Part shown: positions 24,904 to 32,252 of the stretch, in pieces
Numbering within the stretch: the first letter of the stretch is position 1
Layout of the letters: each line of letters begins with the position of its first letter
Source of the DNA: JAGOTP01 sp964567995
GTDB taxonomy: Bacteria; Patescibacteriota; Patescibacteriia; 2-12-FULL-60-25
Length of the DNA stretch: 64,000 nt
Direction of reading: 5' to 3'
Assembly (NCBI GenBank): GCA_964567995.1
Contig: CAZMOB010000001.1
Coordinates: 248,001-312,000, forward strand
Notes under the pieces: model-generated
The model's input: the letters and a program-made list of their open reading frames with translations, nothing else
Told to the model about the DNA's origin: nothing
The model's database searches: none
Made by a program: the position numbers and the translations under genes

Positions 24904-25647
24904 ATGAATAATACTGTCTCAGCCCAAATCGAAAAGCTATATAAGCTGAACGAACAGCTATTCGAAATTGCAGATAAGCTTTTAGTCGAACGACCAATAA
25001 AGAACGAAAGATCCCTCTTTGCGTGCTTCATGTTAGTTAAGGGTTATAAAACGCATAAAGCAATAACATTACTGTGTAAAAATGATCTAGGCGAAGATGC
25101 TTTTATGCACTCCAGAACATTGTTCGAATTATCAATTGTTTGTTCTTTTATATTGCAAGATAAAACAGACTTACGGTTAAGGCAGTATATCGATCATGAA
25201 GTGGTAATGCGTAAAGAATACTTTGACAGATCATCTACGAGTGTTGTGAGTAACGCGGATCTAAATGCCCAGCTTTTAGCTGACTATGAAGCTGCTATGT
25301 CTAAGCATTCTTATTCAAAATGGAGAGGTAGGTGGTCGGAAGAGGACATTAGTGAAAGGGCAGACAAGGTAAAGAGAGGTCATGAGTATAAAACTTTGTA
25401 TAAAATGCAGTGCAATTCAGCGCATTCGCATGTTGTAAGTATGGAGGATTATGTCGATAAAGAATCTGTGAATGAAATGGCAATGAATCTTGGCTCTAAT
25501 TTAGAAATGATCAAACTCGCACTCGTCGCGAGCTTTGACTCGTTTAGATGGATATTAGCAGAGTTCAATGAAGAATTTGATTTCAAAATGAATAACGAGC
25601 TAGAAAAAGCTGTCCAAGAGTTTAAGGACCTTGCGGCTGTAATCTAG
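24904..25647 (+). CDS. DUF5677-like helical protein
   Basis: 247 residues, all-helical. The segment KAITLLCKNDLGEDAFMHSRTLFELSIVCSFIL matches the pattern of DUF5677 proteins, whose function is unsettled and which are frequent in accessory regions. A motif NSAHSHV lies in the second half. Tight linkage (5 bp) to the HEPN gene suggests a two-gene module, perhaps effector and partner. The assignment is by remembered pattern and should be treated as moderate. Confidence 0.58.
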   Translation: MNNTVSAQIEKLYKLNEQLFEIADKLLVERPIKNERSLFACFMLVKGYKTHKAITLLCKNDLGEDAFMHSRTLFELSIVCSFILQDKTDLRLRQYIDHEVVMRKEYFDRSSTSVVSNADLNAQLLADYEAAMSKHSYSKWRGRWSEEDISERADKVKRGHEYKTLYKMQCNSAHSHVVSMEDYVDKESVNEMAMNLGSNLEMIKLALVASFDSFRWILAEFNEEFDFKMNNELEKAVQEFKDLAAVI

Positions 25648-25669
25648 TTGTAAACATAGTTGATATTCT

Positions 25670-26227
25670 TTAAATCCTCAATATCTTCGCTTCATTCCAC
25701 GCCATCCAAGGGCTCTCGCGATAACGAGCTAGGTTCTCTTCCGATGGATTCAAGATAAAGCCAATCCCATCTCGATGCTCGCGTTGAACAAGGAAAGTCA
25801 TGCCAGTCGTCCCTTCAACAACCATCCATCTTAGGACTGAGTTCTTTGGGGACTTCTCTCTCGTATACCCAATGAGCTTGGCGAGTTCATCGAAGTTATC
25901 GTGCTGTTGCCACCAGTCTCGTGAATACCCTTTGCTTACCCCTGCGTGAGAGGGGATGGATTCGTGTTCCTTTGAGTCTTCTTTATGGTTTAGATAGGCG
26001 AGAATGTCTGTTCGACGGAAAAGAAGCTTTCCAGCTACGCGGTAAACGTTCACGGCATGTCGATCGATCATGCGTCTCACAACCTTTTCCTCCACTTCCA
26101 GCGTTTGAGCTAGTTCTGGAGTATCGAGGAATTCGACATCCTCTTGTAAGAGGAGTGAGCCAGGTTTCTTGAATACTGCTGGATCGATGCCAAATGCGTC
26201 AGGAGTGTTGGGTTTGAATAGCGGCAT
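25670..26227 (-). CDS. Helix-turn-helix DNA-binding protein
   Basis: 185 residues. The region about 30-80 (LDTPELAQTLEVEEKVVRRMIDRHAVNVYRVAGKLLFRRTDILAYL) is a MerR/excisionase-type winged helix with the usual ...LLFRRTDILAYL strand and recognition wing. The C-terminal 100 residues are unrecognised. It is immediately downstream (1 bp) of a second, shorter excisionase-like gene. The pair probably controls excision or transcription of the element, which is inference from family and position. Confidence 0.7.
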   Translation of the reverse strand: MPLFKPNTPDAFGIDPAVFKKPGSLLLQEDVEFLDTPELAQTLEVEEKVVRRMIDRHAVNVYRVAGKLLFRRTDILAYLNHKEDSKEHESIPSHAGVSKGYSRDWWQQHDNFDELAKLIGYTREKSPKNSVLRWMVVEGTTGMTFLVQREHRDGIGFILNPSEENLARYRESPWMAWNEAKILRI

Positions 26228-26228
26228 A

Positions 26229-26492
26229 TTATTGGTTCCACCTGGGAGTCATTCCACGTTCAACTAAGGCAATGACTTCATCGTACTTAAAAAGACGTTT
26301 TCGGAGCACTCGATAACAAGCGATCTGTCCAGAATCGGCAAGGCGATAAACGCTCGCGGTAGAGATTCTTAAAAGTTTGCCGACTTCCTTAACCGTCATG
26401 AGGCGAAGATCGGGCTTTGGGGTGTTTGATGGTGCTGGATTCTTCGTTGATCCACTACCATTAGATTTTGTGTTTGTAGAACGAAAGGCCAT
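26229..26492 (-). CDS. Excisionase-like HTH protein
   Basis: 87 residues. After a 28-residue Ser/Asn/Pro-rich tail comes a complete HTH_17/excisionase domain: LMTVKEVGKLLRISTASVYRLADSGQIACYRVLRKRLFKYDEVIALVE. Such proteins bend DNA at attachment sites and act as directionality factors for integrases, or act as repressors. It is divergent from the Shedu gene. A pair of identical 10-bp direct repeats lies in the shared intergenic region at 26621-26640 and could be its binding site. Confidence 0.8.
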   Translation of the reverse strand: MAFRSTNTKSNGSGSTKNPAPSNTPKPDLRLMTVKEVGKLLRISTASVYRLADSGQIACYRVLRKRLFKYDEVIALVERGMTPRWNQ

Positions 26493-26620
26493 ATACGTTC
26501 TGATAAGAGTTAGGTGGTTACACTGTCATTTTATACCCAAGTTCTGAAACGCCAAACGCCGCTCTAAAGCGACGTTTTGACAACTCCTTTACCCAGCCTC
26601 ATCGGCGACGCGCCTTCACA

Positions 26621-26640
26621 AATTAATAAGAATTAATAAG
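26621..26640. repeat. Tandem 10-bp repeat, candidate operator
   Basis: AATTAATAAG occurs twice in immediate succession, followed by TAAG. The site is in the 296-bp gap between the excisionase-like gene and Shedu, about 130 bp upstream of the former. The remainder of the gap is AT-rich with no gene. Confidence 0.4.
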
Positions 26641-26788
26641 TAAGATTGCAAAAGGAGTAAGTAAAGTTTACCTCTTGCCGTGGTTATGACAAGACGCTTA
26701 GTACTTTCTTTAGAAAAAATTTATAATTTGTATGCATGCTAAAAATTGCTTTTTGGATGTTTTTAGAGCATATAGTTTTATATAGACT

Positions 26789-28228
26789 ATGAAAAAGAAA
26801 ATCTCCAAAGAAGAAGACGAATCGTCTCAACCGGTTGCGACCCCGTTGGATATTGTAAAAAAGCTAAAAAGCTTTTTTGAATATGCGGAGATTGATAACT
26901 TAGTAGAAGTGGATCAATCTCTGCTGATGAATGGAGATGTAGATAAAAAGATTGCAGAAGTTACTGAGGATAAAATTAAGGTTCAGTTTTATTGGTATGA
27001 TTCGAAAACGGCCACCTATTCAAGGGCGCCTGGCCTAAAAGAAATTGTATTTGATAGAGATATCGACATTAGCGATGTCGTATTTGCTGGCCGTGGCAGG
27101 TATGGCCTTAGCTATGAGAAGGGGATCAAGCAAATTTTAGAAATCCCTTTCGATGTAGAAAAGATCGATATATCGAGACTTCACCGAAGCATTTCGGGGG
27201 ATAATGAAAAGATTGTTAACATTCCTTATGATTTTTTTATAGAAGTGCGAAATGATGCGGGAATCATTTACCATCAAAGTAAGAGATATAAGAGCTCGAC
27301 TGAAAGATACTTAATTAATCAATTTAGGGAGAAGCATACAGGGAACACGGTTAAAGATACTACTCATATAGAAGAAGACGAGTTTGACTTTCTAGTTCAC
27401 CGGTTAAACTTGAAGACTAAAAAGAAGAAAGAGGACTATGAAAAGTATCTGAGCAAAAAAGATATTCTATCTCTGCAAGATCTCTTTACTTCTTTGCTTA
27501 ACAAAGAAGTCTTTGAAGACGTATTTATAAGGAAGCTTGACGATTACTTCATTCGTGAAAAATTGAAAGACATCATAGCCATGGGGAAAGACATACTTTC
27601 ACTTAAATCTGGCGATATAAAAACCCAAAAAGCCGCAAAGATAATCAAGCAACTTCAAACAGATGGGAGGACAATAAAGCAGCTTGAGAACGTATGGCAA
27701 GTGTATTTCAACAAATACTTGTTATATCTCGTATTCTCATATAGAGAGATTTATCAGAAAGTAAAACTTGATTTAGATTTGGACAAAAAATATCCTGACT
27801 TCTTAGGAATCAATCATTTTTATGGGATCGACATCTTTGAAATAAAGACCCATCTTGCGCCAGTATTGACTTGGGATCCCTCACATAAAGGTTTCGCTTT
27901 CTCGAGTGAAATAAGCAAAGCAATCTCTCAGACGATGAATTACATTGACGCAGTTAAAAGGCGACGATTTAAGTCTGATTCTGATCGAAAAAAGGTAACT
28001 GAGACAACCTTTGAAGAGAATCTGTACAATCCAAGAGGGATCATCATCATATCCTCTTACGACCATCTGGTCGCAAAACAGGACGAAAAAGATGCTGAGA
28101 GAATTAAGCGTGATTTTACAAAGCTAAGGTGTTGCCTTCACGGAATCGAAATCCTTACTTTTGACGAAATATTGAACATTGCTGAGAATTATCTTGAAAA
28201 GGTTGCCCCTAAAAGAACTAATATTTAG
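26789..28228 (+). CDS. Shedu-type anti-phage nuclease (DUF4263)
   Basis: 479 residues. The C-terminal domain (about 325-470) shows the Shedu/DUF4263 pattern. YPDFLG (336-) supplies the upstream Asp, then YGIDIFEIKTHL with the E-x-K core (Glu351-Lys353). FSSEISKAISQTMNYIDAV has the conserved Gln381-Tyr region, and NPRGIIIIS comes late. This is a PD-(D/E)XK-type nuclease, and Shedu is a single-gene defence system. The N-terminal 300 residues are variable, as usual for Shedu, and probably sense the phage trigger. It is followed 4 bp later by a small zinc-ribbon gene, which may be co-transcribed. Confidence 0.82.
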   Translation: MKKKISKEEDESSQPVATPLDIVKKLKSFFEYAEIDNLVEVDQSLLMNGDVDKKIAEVTEDKIKVQFYWYDSKTATYSRAPGLKEIVFDRDIDISDVVFAGRGRYGLSYEKGIKQILEIPFDVEKIDISRLHRSISGDNEKIVNIPYDFFIEVRNDAGIIYHQSKRYKSSTERYLINQFREKHTGNTVKDTTHIEEDEFDFLVHRLNLKTKKKKEDYEKYLSKKDILSLQDLFTSLLNKEVFEDVFIRKLDDYFIREKLKDIIAMGKDILSLKSGDIKTQKAAKIIKQLQTDGRTIKQLENVWQVYFNKYLLYLVFSYREIYQKVKLDLDLDKKYPDFLGINHFYGIDIFEIKTHLAPVLTWDPSHKGFAFSSEISKAISQTMNYIDAVKRRRFKSDSDRKKVTETTFEENLYNPRGIIIISSYDHLVAKQDEKDAERIKRDFTKLRCCLHGIEILTFDEILNIAENYLEKVAPKRTNI

Positions 28229-28232
28229 GCTT

Positions 28233-28421
28233 ATGCCTTTAGATCCATACGTGAGCGAACAGAAATGCAAAGGGTGTGGTAAGAACCTTCAACAGAATGG
28301 CCCCTTTGCCCATCGTAAGAAAGAAGGGGAGCCGTCTTATAAAGGCCCGTCAATCGCTTATCTTTTCTGTTTGACAGAAGGTTGTCCTGAAAACGGAAAA
28401 ACTATAGAAGTTGAGGTGTGA
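28233..28421 (+). CDS. Small zinc-ribbon protein
   Basis: 62 residues from ATG 28233. Two metal-binding pairs are present, C-x2-C (KCKGCGK) near residue 10 and C-x4-C (CLTEGCPE) near 49. No catalytic domain. It starts 4 bp after the Shedu gene and could be an accessory subunit; alternatively it is an unrelated small protein. Function unknown. Confidence 0.6.
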   Translation: MPLDPYVSEQKCKGCGKNLQQNGPFAHRKKEGEPSYKGPSIAYLFCLTEGCPENGKTIEVEV

Positions 28422-28486
28422 CACGGGTATGGTTTTTCGATTCTCGAAATACATTCAACAACCTCATCCTAAGACAGCATATTTAT

Positions 28487-29233
28487 ATGAATAAACACAT
28501 TCAGTGTAAGGGTGAAATGGCGGTTATTACGCCATCTATAGGTAATTTGTCCGAGATCGAAATAACGGGTGTAGATAGGATAGAAGCAGCAGCAGACGCG
28601 GCTATGCGTATTTTTTTCGATAAAACATTAGGTTTGATTCCGGGTATAGGTGCGCTCATAAATTTTACGCATGAGTATGATAACGAGATAGAAAAGCGTA
28701 AACTAGAGATTTTATTGGAAAATTTCCAACAGCGTCATACCTCTATAGAGGTATCTGTAGATAAAATGAACACGCTACTGAGAAGTGGGTCGGGATTTAT
28801 CTTATTTCGAAAAGTCATGGCGTTGGTGGGGGATGGTCCTCCGGAGCCTGAGTATCTCGCCCTACTTGCAAATACACTAAAACGCATCGTAGATACCGAC
28901 TTTACTACGCTTTTTCTTGATCATAGCTACGTTCTTTACCAGATGGATAAGCTTACGCCCTATGCCTTGATACTTTTGGCTGACAATGCAAAGTGGCCCA
29001 AGATTGATTTTGCCTCTACTACAACAAGTGGTGTTACAAATGGACAAGGTTGGGATATGAGCTTTGCGAGCAAGTATTGTGAGTATAAAGGACTGAGTGA
29101 ACACATGGCGAAATTGCGCATCTGCCACGTAATTAATGAGCTACGTAATAACAACATCTGCGAACTGCAGCCAAATGCTTTGAGCTTAACAATGATCGGT
29201 GCTGAGCTTACGAGCTACATTTGCCCAGCGTAG
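28487..29233 (+). CDS. Unknown protein with glycine/isoleucine-rich hydrophobic helix
   Basis: 248 residues from ATG 28487. A hydrophobic segment (FFDKTLGLIPGIGALINF, about residues 40-60) follows a short N-terminal region. The rest is helical, with YALLANTLKRIV and YVLYQMDKLTPYALILL. No recognised family. It starts 65 bp after the zinc-ribbon gene on the same strand as Shedu. A membrane-active effector is one reading of the single amphipathic/hydrophobic helix; this is only a guess. Confidence 0.5.
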   Translation: MNKHIQCKGEMAVITPSIGNLSEIEITGVDRIEAAADAAMRIFFDKTLGLIPGIGALINFTHEYDNEIEKRKLEILLENFQQRHTSIEVSVDKMNTLLRSGSGFILFRKVMALVGDGPPEPEYLALLANTLKRIVDTDFTTLFLDHSYVLYQMDKLTPYALILLADNAKWPKIDFASTTTSGVTNGQGWDMSFASKYCEYKGLSEHMAKLRICHVINELRNNNICELQPNALSLTMIGAELTSYICPA

Positions 29234-29286
29234 CCCAATCGTTTATTTCTTCGGAATAGAGTGGTACGATTTTGGCTAAAACATCT

Positions 29287-29877
29287 ATGAGCAACCAAGA
29301 ACGCGGAGGAGCACTCTCACAGGAGGGATATCAGGCGATTGAGCAATCCATTCTAGAAAGCACTCGACAAGCTATTCAGGAAAAAGGAATTGATTCACTC
29401 CGCGTAGATGATCTTACCGAAGCCGATCTGGGCCATATTCCTTGGTCTGGAAGTACGTTGCATGTTAAGCATGTTGGACAGGAGCTCGTGCGTGCAAGAG
29501 CAGGTGAGATTGATTATCTCGCTGTTCGCTCTCCTGAAGGTTATCCCGTATCAATTGGTGGGATTGATTACACGAAGGAACCGAATGGCGGATATCTTTG
29601 GCAGCTTGGTACACATGAAAAGTTACGCGGACTGGGAATCGGCACTTATCTTATTCGTGAAGCGGAGCGACATATTGCTACGCGTGGTGCAGCATGGTCT
29701 CGACTTGAAGTGGAAACGGATAATCCAAGAGCAAAGGAGCTATACGAGCGTTTGGGTTACGAAGTCTATGGAACAACGACAGATTCGTGGATGCAATTGG
29801 ATAAAGATGGGAATGAAGTTCAGCACACCGCCGAGTGTTTCCAGATGAGAAAGCGCTTAAAAAGCGATAAAGGCTGA
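29287..29877 (+). CDS. GNAT-family N-acetyltransferase
   Basis: 196 residues. The acetyl-CoA binding motif A is visible as LGTHEKLRGLGIGTYLIREAE (Q/RxxGxG/A form RGLGIG). It is followed by RLEVETDNPRAKELYERLGYEVYG, the typical motif B with N..A..LYE..GF. The first 60 residues are family-specific. ATG 29287 is used; a TTG at 29272 could also start translation. Substrate unknown. Next to it are two phosphotransferase-fold genes, so a small group of modification enzymes is clustered at this end of the element. Confidence 0.85.
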   Translation: MSNQERGGALSQEGYQAIEQSILESTRQAIQEKGIDSLRVDDLTEADLGHIPWSGSTLHVKHVGQELVRARAGEIDYLAVRSPEGYPVSIGGIDYTKEPNGGYLWQLGTHEKLRGLGIGTYLIREAERHIATRGAAWSRLEVETDNPRAKELYERLGYEVYGTTTDSWMQLDKDGNEVQHTAECFQMRKRLKSDKG

Positions 29878-29912
29878 TCGAATGAAAGGTGGTACTATCA
29901 AAAGCATAGTCT

Positions 29913-30878
29913 ATGTACGAATCCCAAAATAACAACCTCGAAGAACCTGAAATTAAGCTCGCTTCTCATATAGCGGTGGAGTACTTCGAATCAGCGGCTC
30001 CGGCCCAAGTAAGCGTTCTCGGATCGGGCGATTGTAATGTGAATTACCTAGCTGCTACTCCTGGGAAAAAGATCGTAGTGAAGCTGAGTAAGCCAGATAG
30101 AGAAGAGCAAGCTCTTGAAGGATATACAAAAGAGCGTTGGTGCATTGCTCAAGCGCGCGAGGCAGGTGTTCTCGCACCAGAAGTCATTCAGGTCGGCCAA
30201 AAGAACGGGCGCGCCTACATGATCCAGTCCTTCATGGAAGGAATATCTGGTGCTGATGCAAAAGGCGTATCTTCTCTTTCTGAACAGGAAGTACAGAGAG
30301 TTTGGCGTACATTAGGCGAATACGCTCGTGTGATACACGCGATACCTGTGATCGGATATGGCGACACAATGGACAAAGAGGGCGCCTTTACCGGATCGTG
30401 GGAAGCGCATCTTCGTTACAATATCGAGAGTCTAAACGATGAAGACGAGCTTATAAAAAGGAACGTTCTAACTCCGGAGCTTTCTAAGCGAATCCGAGAC
30501 GCATTTGAAGTCCTTAAAACCAAAGATTTCCGTTTCGGACTTTGTCACGCTGATTTGGCGTTAAGAAACGCAATCGTTGCTTCAAATGGCAAGATAGCTC
30601 TTCTCGATTGGGATACGGCTAAAGCCGAGATCGTACCGCATTACGATTTCAATGAGATATTGAGAGACAGCCAGCCGAGCCAAGAAGCATTCAATGCTTT
30701 TTTGCAGGGATACGAGATGACTCAAGAGCAGTTTAAAGAGATAGAACAAGAAATGCTTGTACTAGATCTACTGCGTTCAATAGATACTTTGCGCTGGGCG
30801 ATAGACAGAGCGCCAAAAGTCATTCCACAACATGTAAAAACGGTGCAGAAGTCACTGGAGCGTTTGGGTTGGGAATAG
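29913..30878 (+). CDS. Aminoglycoside phosphotransferase-like kinase
   Basis: 321 residues of the APH/choline-kinase fold. The N-lobe strand KKIVVKLSKP holds the ATP-binding lysine. YMIQSFMEG forms the hinge, CHADLALRNAIV is the catalytic HxDxxxxN loop, and LLDWDTAK contains the Mg-binding Asp. Substrates of this family range from antibiotics to sugars, choline and nucleosides; the actual one is not evident. The convergent gene downstream is a second member of the same superfamily but not a close copy. Confidence 0.82.
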   Translation: MYESQNNNLEEPEIKLASHIAVEYFESAAPAQVSVLGSGDCNVNYLAATPGKKIVVKLSKPDREEQALEGYTKERWCIAQAREAGVLAPEVIQVGQKNGRAYMIQSFMEGISGADAKGVSSLSEQEVQRVWRTLGEYARVIHAIPVIGYGDTMDKEGAFTGSWEAHLRYNIESLNDEDELIKRNVLTPELSKRIRDAFEVLKTKDFRFGLCHADLALRNAIVASNGKIALLDWDTAKAEIVPHYDFNEILRDSQPSQEAFNAFLQGYEMTQEQFKEIEQEMLVLDLLRSIDTLRWAIDRAPKVIPQHVKTVQKSLERLGWE

Positions 30879-30907
30879 AAGGATAAGTAGTGGACGTAAT
30901 ACATCGA

Positions 30908-31840
30908 TTACGAGCTGAGTTGTTCAGCGAGGAAAAAATCTCGCAGCTCTGTCTGATGATCCGCAATCCATTTAATGCGCTTTCGGCCTCTGTCCTGTAA
31001 ACCATCTTTCTGTAGGCAGTAAAGCAAGGCAAAGGAGAGCATCATATCGTGCATGTAGGAGGCTTCCTCAGCGGAGAAGGGACGGTGAGTTTGATAGGCT
31101 TTGAGAAGCGCATGCGCTTTTTCTTTCTCAAATACGTTATCCAAGGTGAGGCATTGTTCGAGTAGCCAGCCCAAGTCGATCACGAGCGGTCCTACGCCAG
31201 CGTCTTCCCAATCGATCAAGAGAAGATCTCCGTCTGCCTGTTCGAGAGTATTGTGTGGCCCGATATCCGTATGAACAATGCCTTGCGGAAGGTGGGCAAC
31301 ATCCCGTACATGTGAGAACAGTTCGATGAATGCAGGCTCAAGACCTAATCGTTCTGCGAGCTCACGTTGTTGATTCATGCGCTCGGAAGGAGCAAAGCGC
31401 ATTTTCGGCAGAGAATCTGTTGGGAGGGCGTGAAGGCTTCCAGTCAGCTCTCCAAGCTTTTCAAACGTTTCTACGGTAGATTCAGGATGCGTCCCTTCGA
31501 CCCAGCGATACAAATAAGTAGATTGTCCTTCCATCTCTGTAAACAAAGCACCTGTTTTTGTTGGGATAAGCTCAGCACAAGGGAAATGATTCTCGTGAAG
31601 AACATGAAGAAGAGATAGTTCCTGTTGAGTGAGTTCTTTTGATCTCCCTTTTTGGAGCAGTTTTAATGCATATGTACCCTCTGATGTGTCGACACGAAAG
31701 AGGGTCCGACCGTCAGCTGCCTTTTTCGCTACGGTTACCGAAGAAATAGGGGGTATGCTCCAATATTCTGTAAGCACTTTACGAGGATGTATTTCTTGTG
31801 TGTTGGATCTGTTGGAAGTCTGTTCTTTAGATGTTTTCAT
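30908..31840 (-). CDS. APH-fold phosphotransferase (homoserine kinase II-like)
   Basis: 310 residues. TYALKLLQKG gives the ATP lysine, YLYRWVEG the hinge, GIVHTDIGPHNTL the catalytic loop (H-x-D-x4-N) and LLIDWEDAGVGPLVIDLGW the metal-binding block. This resembles ThrB2/CotS-like kinases. ATG 31840 is preferred; a GTG at 31855 extends it by five residues. It is convergent with the 29913-30878 kinase (29 bp between stops) and the last gene before repeat copy 2. Confidence 0.82.
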   Translation of the reverse strand: MKTSKEQTSNRSNTQEIHPRKVLTEYWSIPPISSVTVAKKAADGRTLFRVDTSEGTYALKLLQKGRSKELTQQELSLLHVLHENHFPCAELIPTKTGALFTEMEGQSTYLYRWVEGTHPESTVETFEKLGELTGSLHALPTDSLPKMRFAPSERMNQQRELAERLGLEPAFIELFSHVRDVAHLPQGIVHTDIGPHNTLEQADGDLLLIDWEDAGVGPLVIDLGWLLEQCLTLDNVFEKEKAHALLKAYQTHRPFSAEEASYMHDMMLSFALLYCLQKDGLQDRGRKRIKWIADHQTELRDFFLAEQLSS

Positions 31841-31937
31841 GAAAATATCATACACAGAAAGAGGGGATAGTGGTACTTGAATTATATATCTTCATATCGT
31901 GTACGATTTGTCCGATTTGTCCGATTTCCAGCTTGAC

Positions 31938-32013
31938 CCACATGCGTCAAAAGCCTGCTTTAAAGCCTCTGAAACCCCCTAACAAATGAGTTCATTACCC
32001 GCCCGTCGAGCCA
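31938..32013 (+). repeat. 76-bp repeat with conserved ends (copy A)
   Basis: Shares CCACATGCGTCAAAAGCC at the left and TGAGTTCATTACCC..GAGCCAT at the right with 51451-51526, at identical spacing but with a diverged middle. The right end again reads like a tRNA 3' end (TTCATTA, CCCGC, CCGTCGA, G, CCA). The gap 31841-32252 otherwise holds only repeat copy 2. Confidence 0.7.
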
Positions 32014-32118
32014 TAAGCTGGCGTTCCTGGCAACCCAGGTGCGTCGCTAAAAAACCAACGCCCCATCACTGAAAAGTGGTGGGGTTTTGGTTTGTAGAAT
32101 AGTTTGATTCCCACTTGC
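32008..32118 (+). repeat. Direct repeat copy 2 (112-bp element end)
   Basis: Near-identical to 12716-12827 (one substitution, one missing A). It begins in the GAGCCA that ends the 76-bp repeat and includes the CCCCATCAC/GTGGTGGGG terminator (about 32060-32089). It is the boundary between the first (recombinase, Shedu) and second (helicase/DUF2779) accessory segments. Confidence 0.9.
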
Positions 32119-32252
32119 CTCGATATGTGAATTACTAACGGATAAATTTATTCTAAAGTTCGCTTTTATGTTATTTGGCTAAACTGCGTAGAACACGTAA
32201 CATGGCATCAGAAGGGTTGTTGCCTAATATTTGAATTTATTTATTCCATAAT

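Noticed and set aside
31985..32013. A functional second tRNA gene
   Set aside because: Only a 3'-half-like sequence is present; there is no 5' T-stem, anticodon arm or 5' acceptor strand.
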